The notes beneath the pieces were generated by a model. The model did not search any database. It was not told the DNA's origin and worked only from the letters and a program-made list of their open reading frames with translations. A stretch of 64,000 nucleotides of DNA from CAZVFX01 sp964626565 (GTDB lineage: Bacteria > Myxococcota_A > UBA9042 > CAIXZC01), in the NCBI GenBank assembly GCA_964626565.1, contig CAZVFX010000001.1, positions 1 through 64,000 of the forward strand, in the 5' to 3' direction. Made by a program: the position numbers and the translations under genes. Position 1 is the first letter of the stretch, and every line of letters starts with the position of its first letter. Positions 27,687 through 37,852 of this stretch are shown piece by piece.

Positions 27687-27700
27687 GCGGTAGGAACTGA
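27661..27700 (+). repeat. GGCGGTA heptamer repeat overlapping two genes
   Basis: The 16-base AGGCGGTAGGAACTGA occurs at 27661-27676 and again at 27685-27700, with an extra GGCGGTA between. It contains the stop codon of the AsmA-like gene, the AGGA that serves as ribosome-binding sequence for tamB, and the A of the tamB start codon. The reverse complement of its core (TACCGCCTACCGCC) recurs at 37903. Confidence 0.85.
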
Positions 27701-30700
27701 TGGCGAAGAAGACTACACGAAAGAAGGGCATCGGGCGCATGGCGCTTGCTGTCCTGGTGTGGTTGCTGTTGCTTCCGGTGCGGGTGCTGGAGGTGGCGTG
27801 GGGGCTGGCGTCCGCGCTGGTGCTGACCCTGGTCACCCTCTTCCTTGCCTCCTACTTTGTGCTTACCACTTTCGTTACTGGCGACGATGTCACCGCGATC
27901 CTCTCCGACAAATTGCTGGGCGAGTTCCACATCCACTACCTGGACATTCGGCCCTTTGCGCAGGAGGTGGAGCTGTTCGGGGTGGATATCCATCATCCTT
28001 CGGGCGAGCAGATGATCAGGGCGGGGAGGATACACGCCGAGATCGACATGATGGGGCTGGCATTCTGGGGTCTGAAGAAGGCGGTGGGGGTTTCCGCCTA
28101 TATGCCGCTCCATTTCCGGGACGCCTGGGTGGACGACTACTACGTGCTGCTTCCCTTTGAACCCGACGGTTTCAAATTCCCTGACATGTTCCGGCCCTCT
28201 GTGGTGAAGCCATCCACGGGTCCATCCGGCCCCGCGCCGCGGCTGACGTTTACGCGCATACGATGTACCCGCGGAGACGTGGACCTGGTCTTTCCGAAAT
28301 GGCGCATGGATGTTGCGGTGGACAACATCGCTGCGACCATGCGCATCGAGGGCGAGTCGTTGCAACTGAACAGCGAAAACGTGGAGGTTGGCTCGTTCAC
28401 CATGACCGGCATCATGCCCGGCAACCTGGCCTTCGTGACCGAGGTGCCTTCGAGGGCGTCCATCGAGCGTTTCAAGATGGACCTGGAGGAGTTGGACGTG
28501 CGCCGGGTGGTCATTGAACATCCCGACTTTGATGCGGAAGCCAGCCTCACCTTCAGGTTCAGGGACCCCGAACTGCCTGCGGCAGGTGCGGTGTCGGTGT
28601 CGATGCACTCTCCCTTCCGGTTGGAGCAGCTCACCGGTGGGCAGATTTTCGGTGTGGCAGAAGCCGAGGTGGAGCTCTCCGGTTCCTTGAAGATGCCCGA
28701 CCTGGCCGGGACGGTTTCTTCCCCCTTGCTCGTAGTGCAAGATCTGCCGGTAGAGAATGTGGCCGCGGACTTCGAGTTTTCCATGCATCACGGGCTCAAG
28801 GTCACGTCGAGCCGGTTGGTGGGAGAGTTGTGGGGCAGTTTGCTGGCAGTCTCCAACGCCCGCCTGGAGGTCCAGGCCGGCCCTGCCGTCGACCTCGAGT
28901 TCGACGCTTGTTTCGAGCCGGTGGCCCCTTCCCTGGTGGCCCAGCGCTTCGGGGTGGACGCCCTGGATATGATTTCAGATGCGACGGCCGGCGGCTGCTG
29001 CAAGGACTGCAGGTTGACGGTGGGCGGGGAAGGCCTCCTCCTCGAGGGTGATGTGGGGCTCGAAGTAGAGCCCGGCCGCCTGGCCTACGAGAGCGCCGGA
29101 GTCTCAACCGCGCTGATTGACGGGGACATAAAACTGACTACCGAAACATTGGCGTTCCGGCAACTTGAACTGGTCACCGACGTGGGGGATGTAGCCGTCG
29201 GGGGAAGGGTGTTCTGGGGTGGCGAGCAGTTGATGATCGACGCCCGGCTTCGGGGGAATTTCGAAGAGTTGGCCCTGGTTCCCGCACTGGCCGGCCTCGA
29301 AGTCGGCGGCGGGTTGGAGATCTATGAACTCACTTTTTCGGGAGAGCCTCTTCACCCCAAACTGTCGGCAGACCTGTTCCTGCGGGACGCAAACCTCATG
29401 GGGCAGCGCTTCGACAGTCTGGAACTCGACGTAACTTACGAGGAGGGGCGCGTCCTTGCCCGGCGGTTCTGCTTCGCCGCAGGCGGGAACACCGGGTGTC
29501 TGGCCGCCAATGTCGACCTGGGCAGTCTGCTGGCTGGGGACGAACTGGCGGTGCCGCTCAACCTGGATATCGACGAACCGATGCTGGTGAACCTGGACCA
29601 ACTGCCTTTCATCAATCTTCCATTCTCCGGCGAGGTGCGTCTGGGACCGGCGGCTCTCACCGGAGTCGTGAGCCGGGACTTCGAGCGTACCCTGTCTTCC
29701 TTGGACGGCAGCGCCGAAGTGCACGCCTCCAACTTCGCCATGGGCGGCATGAGCCTGGGCACCGTGGCTGCCACAGTGGTGAAGAAGCGGTCCGCGGCCG
29801 CAGTATCTCCGTACGCCGGGCTTGATGTGCTGTTGGCGTTCAAAGAGGTGGACCTTACGGCAGCCACCATCGAATCGGGCGAAGTGGAGGTTTCCCTGCA
29901 AGATTTCCAACTGCCCGAAGTAGGCCGGCTCCTGCCGCTGCTGTCGGGGAGCGGTTCGGTGAAGCTCAAAGGGGTGGTGGTGGGGAAGAACCGGCTGGCG
30001 TCTCTGTCTGTTTCGCTGGCGTCAAAAGAGGGCTCGCACGATGTGGGTCTCAAGGGGCGGGTGAGCATCAACCGAGATACGGGAGTGGGCTTCTCGGGCA
30101 CGCTGGAACCGGGGACGGACACCGCTTCCTTGAGGCTCGACTTCGATGCCCTTGCCATCTCCCAGTTGCCTTTCCTTCCCTCCTTGCCGATTCTGGACGA
30201 GTACTTCTCAGACACCCGGGTCAGCGGTCACCTGTCGGCTCGCCGGCTGGACCTGGCCGCCGCGGCCGGGGGCCGCTACCGTGACCTGTTCAAAGGGCTT
30301 TCGGGTGACGGCTACTTAGCGGTGAGCGGGCTTGGCGACCTTCCGGAGCCGGTGTCTTCGCTTACGTGCAAGCTGTCGGTGAAGAAGGGCCGCATAGCAG
30401 TCTCGCCGTTGCTGGTCAACCTGGACAACGGAACCAGGGCGCGGGCCAGGTTCACCTACAGCCCGCTGCGCTCCCGAATCTCGGGAAGCCTCTTCTTCTC
30501 CCCGACCTCATTGAAGTCCCTGAGGGTGTTCGCCAGGACCGGCCTGCCCCTGAGCGCCCAGGTATCGGGTACCGTAGCCTTCGAGGGCCGGTTGGACCAA
30601 CTCGACGTGGACGGCAGGTTCTCCGTGCGCGGTTTCGACGCGGTGGGAATCAACCTGGGGGATGCGGAGTTGAGCCTCAAGGGCAAGATCGGAGAGGTGG

Positions 30701-32550
30701 TGACTCTGGGAAGTGAGCAGTTCTTCCCCGGCTTTGTACTCAACGGCGGAACCATCGATTTTGCAGGTGGTGGGGCGCCGAAGATCCTCCTCGACCTCGA
30801 TTTCGACAAGTTCAACCTGGCCCGGGTGTTGGACGGTTTCCCCGAAATGGTGAGCGCCTCCGCCTCGGGTCACGCCACCCTCACCATCGACCCCTCCGAC
30901 CTTGACAACCCGTTCTCTCTGGCGCTGGACATGGACAAGGAGAAACTCAACGCCTGCCTCAAGCTTGAGGCCTTCTCCTCCTGCATGCACAACCCGCTCC
31001 CTGCATCGGTCAAGGTCACTGCGGGGCAGGTGCACCTGGAAGGTCTGGCCCTGTCCGGGGACGGGCACAACTTGTCGGTGAAAGGCACCATAGACTTCAA
31101 GCACGGGTGGGATATCAGACTGTATGCGGGCATCGACATTTCCCGGATTCCCATGCTGGGCGACTCCCTGGCCAGCTACACGGGGATATTGGGAACCGGC
31201 GACGGGGGATTGCACCTGTCGGGTCCCCTTACAGCACCGCAACTGGACGGGCGGATTTCAATCCGCCAGGCTCAATTCCTGCCTCGGAACTTCGGCAGTG
31301 AAATAGAGTTGACCAGCGCCAGATTCCTGGTGACCGGCAACCTGGCCGATGGAGATATCCTGATCTTCATCGAGGAGGACGTACCTGTCTCCGGCACCAT
31401 GGAGGAGGGCCGTTTCTCCGGCTACGGCTGGTTCAGAATCGCAGGCTTCAAGCCTGATTCAGGGATTCTCAATCTCACCGGACAGAACATCTTCTACCGT
31501 TCTCCCGGAGAGTACGAACTGCTCATGAGCCCCCGGCTCGAAGTAGAGATCACCAACATGTCTTCGGAAGACGAGGCCGCAGGGAAGATTTCCGGCGACC
31601 TGTTTGTGGCCGAGGGCGAATATACCCGGGACTTCGACATGCTGCTCGGCTCTTTTACCAGCGCGTTCGGGAGGTCCCAGGAACGTTACTCGAAGCCGAT
31701 TACCGAGGTGCTCCCCTTCTTGAAGAAGACCGAACTGGACATCCGGGTGCAAGGGGGCAATTTCGATGTCTCGAGCCGTTTCCCATTCGGGGAGACCGAG
31801 CTTACGGTGAACCTCGATTTGAAGGTTACGGGCACGGTGGACAACCTGCAGCTGTACGATCGCATGTCGCTGGTGCCCGACGGCACCATCACCTACAAGG
31901 TGGTGAAGCGTGTGTTCGAAGTGGTCAAGGGCGCGGTGGATTTTAAGGGAGACCCGGCAAAGCCCCACCTGGAGGTGGAGGCCAAGACTCATGTTGCGTA
32001 CAGTTCGGCCACTGACTCGGCCAGCTATGCGCAGCGTCCGGACAACATCTTTGATGAAGGGGTGGAGGTCCGGGTGCACCTGGAAGGAGTGTACCCCGAC
32101 ATCACGCCGACGTTTACGTCGCCCAGCCACCCCGAGTTCGACACTGCGGATCTGCAGATGCTTCTGTTGCTGGGCATGACTCGCCGGGACCTGGAAGGAA
32201 GGGGTGCCGACGGAGGGGGTGATGTCTCCATCAATGTGCTCACGGACGATGTGGCAGGATTGGTGAGCAAGCTGGTGCTGGCTCCCTTTGTGGATGCCGT
32301 GTCTCTGGGCTACGACCCCACGAGCGGCGGCTTCAGGGCAGAGGCCGCGACGCGGATCGGGCGGGCGATGCAGTTGCGGACGAAAGTCCAGCAGAAGGAG
32401 GAAGGCTCGGAGTACTCAGCAGGCTTCGAGTTCAGGATGACGGACTGGCTGTCCTTGGAGGGGAAGATGAAGACCATGCAGCAGGAGAACAGTGGCGAGG
32501 CGTCGAAAATCTTCGAGGGGAAGTTCAGGATCCTGTTGAGAAAGGACTAG
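27700..32550 (+). CDS. tamB: TamB-family translocation/assembly inner-membrane protein
   Basis: A 1616-residue protein with one or two N-terminal membrane helices (about residues 8-60) and a very long beta-rich periplasmic body. The C-terminal TamB/DUF490 domain is clear: the segment from about residue 1240 to the end includes DLQMLLLLGMTRRDLEG and ends in a KMKTMQQENSG...FEGKFRILLRKD pattern typical of TamB. TamB bridges inner and outer membranes with TamA and is linked to phospholipid transport and outer-membrane protein insertion. E. coli TamB has about 1259 residues; this one is longer. It is followed six bases later by the tamA-like gene, in the reverse of the E. coli tamA-tamB order. 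ATG 27700 overlaps a heptamer repeat. Confidence 0.87.
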   Translation: MAKKTTRKKGIGRMALAVLVWLLLLPVRVLEVAWGLASALVLTLVTLFLASYFVLTTFVTGDDVTAILSDKLLGEFHIHYLDIRPFAQEVELFGVDIHHPSGEQMIRAGRIHAEIDMMGLAFWGLKKAVGVSAYMPLHFRDAWVDDYYVLLPFEPDGFKFPDMFRPSVVKPSTGPSGPAPRLTFTRIRCTRGDVDLVFPKWRMDVAVDNIAATMRIEGESLQLNSENVEVGSFTMTGIMPGNLAFVTEVPSRASIERFKMDLEELDVRRVVIEHPDFDAEASLTFRFRDPELPAAGAVSVSMHSPFRLEQLTGGQIFGVAEAEVELSGSLKMPDLAGTVSSPLLVVQDLPVENVAADFEFSMHHGLKVTSSRLVGELWGSLLAVSNARLEVQAGPAVDLEFDACFEPVAPSLVAQRFGVDALDMISDATAGGCCKDCRLTVGGEGLLLEGDVGLEVEPGRLAYESAGVSTALIDGDIKLTTETLAFRQLELVTDVGDVAVGGRVFWGGEQLMIDARLRGNFEELALVPALAGLEVGGGLEIYELTFSGEPLHPKLSADLFLRDANLMGQRFDSLELDVTYEEGRVLARRFCFAAGGNTGCLAANVDLGSLLAGDELAVPLNLDIDEPMLVNLDQLPFINLPFSGEVRLGPAALTGVVSRDFERTLSSLDGSAEVHASNFAMGGMSLGTVAATVVKKRSAAAVSPYAGLDVLLAFKEVDLTAATIESGEVEVSLQDFQLPEVGRLLPLLSGSGSVKLKGVVVGKNRLASLSVSLASKEGSHDVGLKGRVSINRDTGVGFSGTLEPGTDTASLRLDFDALAISQLPFLPSLPILDEYFSDTRVSGHLSARRLDLAAAAGGRYRDLFKGLSGDGYLAVSGLGDLPEPVSSLTCKLSVKKGRIAVSPLLVNLDNGTRARARFTYSPLRSRISGSLFFSPTSLKSLRVFARTGLPLSAQVSGTVAFEGRLDQLDVDGRFSVRGFDAVGINLGDAELSLKGKIGEVVTLGSEQFFPGFVLNGGTIDFAGGGAPKILLDLDFDKFNLARVLDGFPEMVSASASGHATLTIDPSDLDNPFSLALDMDKEKLNACLKLEAFSSCMHNPLPASVKVTAGQVHLEGLALSGDGHNLSVKGTIDFKHGWDIRLYAGIDISRIPMLGDSLASYTGILGTGDGGLHLSGPLTAPQLDGRISIRQAQFLPRNFGSEIELTSARFLVTGNLADGDILIFIEEDVPVSGTMEEGRFSGYGWFRIAGFKPDSGILNLTGQNIFYRSPGEYELLMSPRLEVEITNMSSEDEAAGKISGDLFVAEGEYTRDFDMLLGSFTSAFGRSQERYSKPITEVLPFLKKTELDIRVQGGNFDVSSRFPFGETELTVNLDLKVTGTVDNLQLYDRMSLVPDGTITYKVVKRVFEVVKGAVDFKGDPAKPHLEVEAKTHVAYSSATDSASYAQRPDNIFDEGVEVRVHLEGVYPDITPTFTSPSHPEFDTADLQMLLLLGMTRRDLEGRGADGGGDVSINVLTDDVAGLVSKLVLAPFVDAVSLGYDPTSGGFRAEAATRIGRAMQLRTKVQQKEEGSEYSAGFEFRMTDWLSLEGKMKTMQQENSGEASKIFEGKFRILLRKD

Positions 32551-32556
32551 GCGAAA

Positions 32557-35500
32557 GTGCGAAGACGAACTCACATATGGTTGCTGCTGGCGCTTCTGGC
32601 GCTGCCGTCGAGGGCATACGCGGAAGGGTGCGAAGGGCTCCTTGTAACCGCGGTGGAAATCGCCGGTTGCGGTGAGGGGCGTTGCGGCAAGAAGAAGGTG
32701 TTGGAGCGCCTGGTGAGCCTCTCTGACCTTGAAAGTGCAGCCTATGATGAAGACACGGTGGATCAGGCGGTGGAGAGGCTTTTGAAAACCGGCTACTTCG
32801 TCGAAGTAGAGGCCGACTGCACCCCGGGGGCGGGGGTCGAAGCGACAGTGAAGTTCACCGTCGTGCCCAGCCGCTACATAGACAAGGTGGAAATCGAGGG
32901 CACCAATGTGCTCTACTTGTCGGAACTCGAGAAGCGGCTCTATATCGGTAAGGGGAGTGTCTTCAACCCGGGCAGGAAGAAATCTCGGGAGCAGTTGGAG
33001 CGGCAGATTTCCACCCTGGAAACCTATGTGCGCAAGCAGGGCCTTGACAGCGCCAGGATAACATCCGGTACGAAGCTGAAAGCTCCTGACCTGGTGGACA
33101 TCGTCATCACCGTTGACGAAGGTCGGGTAACACGGGTAGGCAATGTCAAGTTCGTCATCGACGGGCCGTGGGACAAGTCAGATGTGCCTCAGCAGTATCA
33201 ATGCCCCCGCCTGAATGAGCGAGAACTCAGCCGCATAATCGACGTGGGCAGAGGGGACCTCTACACCAACCGGACTGCACGCACGGTGAAGAAGGTGGTG
33301 CGCTCTTTTGTGCAGCAGTATGGCTTCCAGTCTCCCAGGGTCAAGGTCAAATTCGATGCCGAGTCAGAGGAACTCAATATTTCGGTGAGAGTGACCCGCT
33401 GCTACTCCATTTTGCTTCACGAACGGGAAGATGCCGAGCCCTATGGAGCTGGTTACGGGAAAGTGGACAATCCGGAACTGTACGCTGCCCTGCCCTTCCG
33501 GGAGTCGGGTATTCTCGACGAGAGAGAGGCGCAGCGAGGCATAGAAGAGCTGTTGGTGTTCTACCGGCTGCGCGGGTTCCTGTTCGCCCATGTGGAGATG
33601 CAGTTTACCGACTACCGCACCATGTACCCCGGTTGGCCCTATCCGCTGATCGGCGGGGTCGTATACCGCATTACCCGGGGCCAACCGGCCGAGATCAGGG
33701 AGATCCGGTTCGAGGGCAATAAAGCGTTTACCGATGAAGAGTTGCTGGGCCTCATCGGCACTCGTCGCTACGATTTCTTCGACGTCGGGGGGTTCCTCCA
33801 GGTGGAGCAGCTATTTGGCGACCTGGACTCCATTCGGAGTGCGTATTGGGACCGGGGTTACTTCCGCCTCGAGTACCCCGATGCCCCGGGGGAAGAGAAC
33901 TACGATATGCGGGTGCAACTCATTCGCAAAGACGACCAGGCCATCTATCGCTACGTCATGGGCGAGCGGGCTTTCGACGTCATCAAGCCGGATTGGGAAA
34001 ACGCGGTGCGCATTGTCGTCCGCATCGACGAAGGAGAAGGGAGCCGCGTCAAGGCGCTGAGGATCGAAGGCATGACCGCTTTTTCGGCCGACGACGTGCT
34101 CATGAATCTGGAACTACAGCCCGGCGGCGCGTTCAGTCCGCAACTGGTGCGCAGTTCGGTGTATTCCCTGGAGGCAGTTTACCGGGAGCTGGGATACTCC
34201 ATGCAGACCAAGGTCACCTGCCGTGGCCATGAACCCGAGGTGCCGGAGAGTGAATGCGATATGGAGAAGGTGCGGTCCCTCCGGGTCGATGTCACTATCC
34301 GGGTAGAGGAAGGAACCAGGCACCTCATGGGCGAGTTTCTGGTGGTCGGGAACTTGAAGACTACCTGGGGAGTAGTGGAAAGGGATTTCCCCCGGGAAGG
34401 GGAGCCGTTGGACCGCGGCAAGGTCGATGATGCTATGCGCCGGCTTCGCAACCTGGGAGTGTTTTCTTCGGTTCGCCTTACCATCATCGGTGAGGACGAA
34501 GAGCCGCCCCGTGAGAAGGTGGCGTTGGTTGTTACAGTGGAAGAAGCAGCTACCCGTTTCACCTATCTGTCCTTCGGATTCCAGACCATGCAGGCCTCCG
34601 GTTTCGGCCCCGAGTACCGCGAGACCGACGTTGAAATGCATCCCCTGGCCGCGGATGTGCTCTCCTCGTCGCTGCACAACACCGGTGCGCCCCTGTCCGG
34701 CGCGGCCAGTTTCCATGGGATTCTCTTCCCTGACGTGTTGCTCATGACCGAATTGTCTTATTCCGATTTCAACTTCATGGGGTTGGGCAAGACGGTATCG
34801 CTGCCGGTGAGCTACGGCATGTCCACCACCAACCCGTTCCGCTACTTTGCGTTTACCCCCTCCTACATCGACCGGCGCTTCCTGTCGTCGGACTTCACCA
34901 TGCGGGTGACGCCTCTGTACATAGACGACAGGGTGCTCAAGGCGTTGGACACCAAGGAGTACGGAGTGGAGACCCAGTTCTCCAGGCCGTTGCTGGAAGG
35001 GGTCTTTCTGTCCCTGCGCACCAAGCTCTCCAACATCTCCTGGCTGGACCCGGACACCATGGAGGAGGAGCCCTACCAGTTCCAGGTGGAGGCTTCCCCG
35101 ACGGTGCGGTTCGACTGGCGCGACAGCCCCATCAATCCGACATCGGGCACCCTGGTGTGGACCAGCGTGTCCTACATCAACGCCGCGGCCGAGGACTCCA
35201 GCGGGCGGCGGAGCCGGCAGAACTTCTGGAAGTATGAACTGGGCACGCAGCTTTACCTGTCGTTTAGAAAGGCGCTGGTGCTGGCCACTAACATCCACTA
35301 TGGAGACAGCGTGTCGGAAGGGGGCGGCAATCTGCCTGACAACCAGCGTTTCTTGTTGGGCGGCACCAACGGCATGCGCGGCTTCCCCTCCGGCGGTGTG
35401 TTGCAGTACCACAAGGAAGGTGAACCTCAATCCAAGCTCGTGCTGAAAAGCGAGAAGAACGATGCTGAAGAGACGATTCAATACGAAGAGTTTGAACCCG

Positions 35501-35814
35501 TGGTGGGCGGCGACACCGTCGTAAACGGATCGATGGAGTTGAGGTTCCCGTTGCTTCGGGCTTCCGGGCTGTGGGCTGCCTCCTTCGTCGATGTGGGCGC
35601 GCTCAGCGACGGCCTGTCGGAGTTCCACGGCAACAGCTTCCGCTTCTCCATGGGCGCCGGCGTCCGCTGGCTCATTGGGGGCACCATCCCGTTGCGCCTC
35701 GACTACGGTTTCGTGCTGGACCGCCGCTGCGGAGACGTGGATCCGGTGGACGGCTCGTGCCTGGTAAAAGAGGAGCCGGGAGCGTTGGACTTTGGGCTTC
35801 TTTACTCCTTCTAG
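32557..35814 (+). CDS. tamA: TamA/BamA-family outer-membrane protein with many POTRA domains
   Basis: A 1085-residue Omp85 protein. A signal peptide (THIWLLLALLALPSRAYA) leads into about 650 residues of POTRA repeats; I count about seven by the recurring pattern of a KVEIEG-type first strand, a YxxxGYF helix-turn, and a closing IxVxEG strand. A C-terminal 16-strand barrel follows, with GTNGMRGFPSGGV as the conserved RGF loop (VRGF/Y motif) and an aromatic C-terminal residue (LLYSF). It inserts outer-membrane proteins. Its operon with tamB favours TamA, although E. coli TamA has only three POTRAs and BamA five; a BamA assignment is possible if no other bamA exists. Start is GTG 32557. Confidence 0.83.
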   Translation: MRRRTHIWLLLALLALPSRAYAEGCEGLLVTAVEIAGCGEGRCGKKKVLERLVSLSDLESAAYDEDTVDQAVERLLKTGYFVEVEADCTPGAGVEATVKFTVVPSRYIDKVEIEGTNVLYLSELEKRLYIGKGSVFNPGRKKSREQLERQISTLETYVRKQGLDSARITSGTKLKAPDLVDIVITVDEGRVTRVGNVKFVIDGPWDKSDVPQQYQCPRLNERELSRIIDVGRGDLYTNRTARTVKKVVRSFVQQYGFQSPRVKVKFDAESEELNISVRVTRCYSILLHEREDAEPYGAGYGKVDNPELYAALPFRESGILDEREAQRGIEELLVFYRLRGFLFAHVEMQFTDYRTMYPGWPYPLIGGVVYRITRGQPAEIREIRFEGNKAFTDEELLGLIGTRRYDFFDVGGFLQVEQLFGDLDSIRSAYWDRGYFRLEYPDAPGEENYDMRVQLIRKDDQAIYRYVMGERAFDVIKPDWENAVRIVVRIDEGEGSRVKALRIEGMTAFSADDVLMNLELQPGGAFSPQLVRSSVYSLEAVYRELGYSMQTKVTCRGHEPEVPESECDMEKVRSLRVDVTIRVEEGTRHLMGEFLVVGNLKTTWGVVERDFPREGEPLDRGKVDDAMRRLRNLGVFSSVRLTIIGEDEEPPREKVALVVTVEEAATRFTYLSFGFQTMQASGFGPEYRETDVEMHPLAADVLSSSLHNTGAPLSGAASFHGILFPDVLLMTELSYSDFNFMGLGKTVSLPVSYGMSTTNPFRYFAFTPSYIDRRFLSSDFTMRVTPLYIDDRVLKALDTKEYGVETQFSRPLLEGVFLSLRTKLSNISWLDPDTMEEEPYQFQVEASPTVRFDWRDSPINPTSGTLVWTSVSYINAAAEDSSGRRSRQNFWKYELGTQLYLSFRKALVLATNIHYGDSVSEGGGNLPDNQRFLLGGTNGMRGFPSGGVLQYHKEGEPQSKLVLKSEKNDAEETIQYEEFEPVVGGDTVVNGSMELRFPLLRASGLWAASFVDVGALSDGLSEFHGNSFRFSMGAGVRWLIGGTIPLRLDYGFVLDRRCGDVDPVDGSCLVKEEPGALDFGLLYSF

Positions 35815-35884
35815 CGCCTTCCGGTTCCTTCATCGCGAACCCTCCCCTTTTTCGCTTGCAAGCAAGATCCAATGATGCTAGACC

Positions 35885-35914
35885 TTGATTTTGAGGGTTT
35901 CAAAGTGCTCAGAT
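35885..35914 (+). promoter_or_regulatory. candidate sigma-70 promoter for HU gene
   Basis: TTGATT at 35885-35890 and TCAGAT at 35909-35914 are separated by 18 bases, about 26 bases upstream of the HU start. Each hexamer matches four of six consensus positions, so it is only a candidate. Confidence 0.35.
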
Positions 35915-35939
35915 TCACCAGTCACATAGGGAGACATAA

Positions 35940-36203
35940 ATGACAAAAGCGGAACTGATTGATGCGGTGCGAGGCGACCTCCCCCGGAGGTTCGCAGCAG
36001 ACCTGGTCGACGCGGTGTTCGACGGACTGAAAGAATCCCTGGTCAATGACGGCCGGTTCGCATATCCGGGCTTCGGCACCTTCGCAGTAAAGACCCGGGC
36101 AGCCCGCAAGGGAAAGAATCCCCGGACTGGCGCCACCATCGACATCCCTGAGAGCAGAACCGTCGTATTTCGGCCCGCAGCTGCCTTTAAGGAAGAGCTT
36201 TAG
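35940..36203 (+). CDS. HU-family DNA-binding protein
   Basis: An 87-residue histone-like protein that bends and packages DNA as a dimer. The family features are complete: MTKAELIDAV N-terminal helix, GFGTFAVKTRAARKGKNPRTG containing the family signature and the basic arm, and the C-terminal RPAAAFKEEL helix. The arm tip has RTGATIDIP, with the intercalating Pro. ATG 35940 follows GGGAGA. A small palindrome (AGAGC-TTTA-GCTCT, 36194-36207) covers the stop codon. It lies 35 bases before pyrG on the same strand, so they might be cotranscribed, but HU is usually monocistronic. Confidence 0.93.
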   Translation: MTKAELIDAVRGDLPRRFAADLVDAVFDGLKESLVNDGRFAYPGFGTFAVKTRAARKGKNPRTGATIDIPESRTVVFRPAAAFKEEL

Positions 36204-36238
36204 CTCTCCCCTTGAGGAGACGCCGGCATCTCTTTTGA

Positions 36239-37852
36239 ATGGCCAACAAGCGAACCACGAAGTTCATCTTCGTCACCGGGGGAGTGGTTTCTTCTCTGGG
36301 AAAAGGACTTACCGCGGCCAGCGCGGCTGCGATCCTCGAAGCTTCGGGCCTTAGAGTCTCACTCATCAAGGTCGACCCCTATATCAACGTAGACCCCGGG
36401 ACCATGAGCCCGTACCAGCACGGCGAAGTGTTCGTCACGGAAGACGGCGCGGAAACCGACCTGGACCTGGGCCATTACGAGCGCTTCATCACCACCAACA
36501 TGAGCCAGCTCAACAACTTCACCTCGGGCCAGGTGTACGAGACGGTGATCCGGCGAGAGCGGGCAGGGGAGTACTTAGGCGCTACGGTGCAGGTCATTCC
36601 TCACATCACCGACGAAATTAAGAGCCGCATCATCGAGGCGGGAAAGGGCCTTGACTGCGTCATGGTGGAAGTGGGCGGCACCGTGGGCGACATCGAAGGG
36701 TTGCCGTTTCTGGAGGCGATTCGCCAGGTGCGGCTTGACCTGGGAAGGGAGAACACCCTCTTCGTCCACCTTACCCTGGTGCCCTATATCAAGAGCGCCG
36801 GAGAGGTGAAGACCAAGCCGACCCAGCATTCGGTGGCCGCATTGAGGCAGATCGGTATCCAGCCCGATATCATCGTCTGCCGCACCGAGCAGGCGCTAAC
36901 CGACGACTTGAAAGCCAAGATATCCTTGTTCTGCAACGTGCCGCGCCACTGTGTGATGGCCGCGCAGGATGTGGATTTCATTTATGAACTGCCTTCCCGC
37001 CTCCACGAGGAAGGGATCGACGAACGCATTACCGAGATGCTCAACATCTGGGCCCGGAAGCCGGACCTTTCCAGTTGGGAGAAGTTCGTTTCGGACTACA
37101 AGGATGCACCGGAGCGGGTAACCATCGGCATCGTCGGAAAATACACCGGTCTGGTGGAGAGCTACAAGAGCCTCAACGAGGCGCTGGTGCACGGCGGCGT
37201 GGCCAACGGCTGCCGGGTTGACCTGCATTACATCGACGCCGAGCGCCTTGAAAAGGGAAAGGACGAAGACCTTACCGAAATCGACGGGGTAGTGGTGCCC
37301 GGGGGCTTTGGCGTCCGCGGTGTGGAAGGGAAGATCAAGGCTGTGGAGCTGGTGCGCAGCCGCAAAGTGCCTTTCCTGGGGTTGTGCCTGGGCATGCAGT
37401 TAGCGGTTATCGAATATGCGCGCAACGTGCTGGGCCTTGAAGGCGCCAACTCCACTGAATTCGATGCGGACACTCCCTACCCTGTCATCGATATTCTGCC
37501 CGAGCAGTTGGACGAAATCGATATGGGCGGAACCATGCGCCTGGGCGGCTATCCCTGCGACCTCAAAGAAGGGTCGGCAGTGCGCGCCGCGTACGGAAAG
37601 GCGCAGGTGAGCGAACGACACCGCCACCGCTACGAAGTAAACCCGGACTACATTGAAAAACTGGAACAGGGCGAACTGGTGATAAGCGGCATCAGCCCCG
37701 ACCGTCGCCTCGTCGAGATGGTGGAACTGTCCGACCAGCCCTGGTTCGTAGCCACCCAGGCCCATCCCGAATTCAAGTCACGGCCCTTGAAGCCGCACCC
37801 GCTCTTCGTCTCGTTTATCAAGTCTGCCCTGGAAAGAAAGAAGAACCGTTAG
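36239..37852 (+). CDS. pyrG: CTP synthase
   Basis: A 537-residue CTP synthase, converting UTP to CTP with ATP and glutamine. The N-terminal synthase domain begins with FIFVTGGVVSSLGKGL (P-loop) and has SLIKVDPYINVDPGTMSP and GAETDLDLGHYERF. The C-terminal class I glutamine amidotransferase domain has GGFGVRG, the nucleophile Cys in PFLGLCLGMQLA, and the His/Glu pair in THAHPEFKS-type QAHPEFKSRP. Length is close to E. coli PyrG (545). ATG 36239. The stop codon TAG (37850-37852) is the first element of the heptamer repeat that follows. Confidence 0.97.
   Translation: MANKRTTKFIFVTGGVVSSLGKGLTAASAAAILEASGLRVSLIKVDPYINVDPGTMSPYQHGEVFVTEDGAETDLDLGHYERFITTNMSQLNNFTSGQVYETVIRRERAGEYLGATVQVIPHITDEIKSRIIEAGKGLDCVMVEVGGTVGDIEGLPFLEAIRQVRLDLGRENTLFVHLTLVPYIKSAGEVKTKPTQHSVAALRQIGIQPDIIVCRTEQALTDDLKAKISLFCNVPRHCVMAAQDVDFIYELPSRLHEEGIDERITEMLNIWARKPDLSSWEKFVSDYKDAPERVTIGIVGKYTGLVESYKSLNEALVHGGVANGCRVDLHYIDAERLEKGKDEDLTEIDGVVVPGGFGVRGVEGKIKAVELVRSRKVPFLGLCLGMQLAVIEYARNVLGLEGANSTEFDADTPYPVIDILPEQLDEIDMGGTMRLGGYPCDLKEGSAVRAAYGKAQVSERHRHRYEVNPDYIEKLEQGELVISGISPDRRLVEMVELSDQPWFVATQAHPEFKSRPLKPHPLFVSFIKSALERKKNR

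Noticed and set aside
25854..27836. 660-codon minus-strand frame opposite the AsmA-like gene
   Set aside because: It crosses the boundary of two plus-strand genes and has no start signal; GC-rich codon use explains its length.
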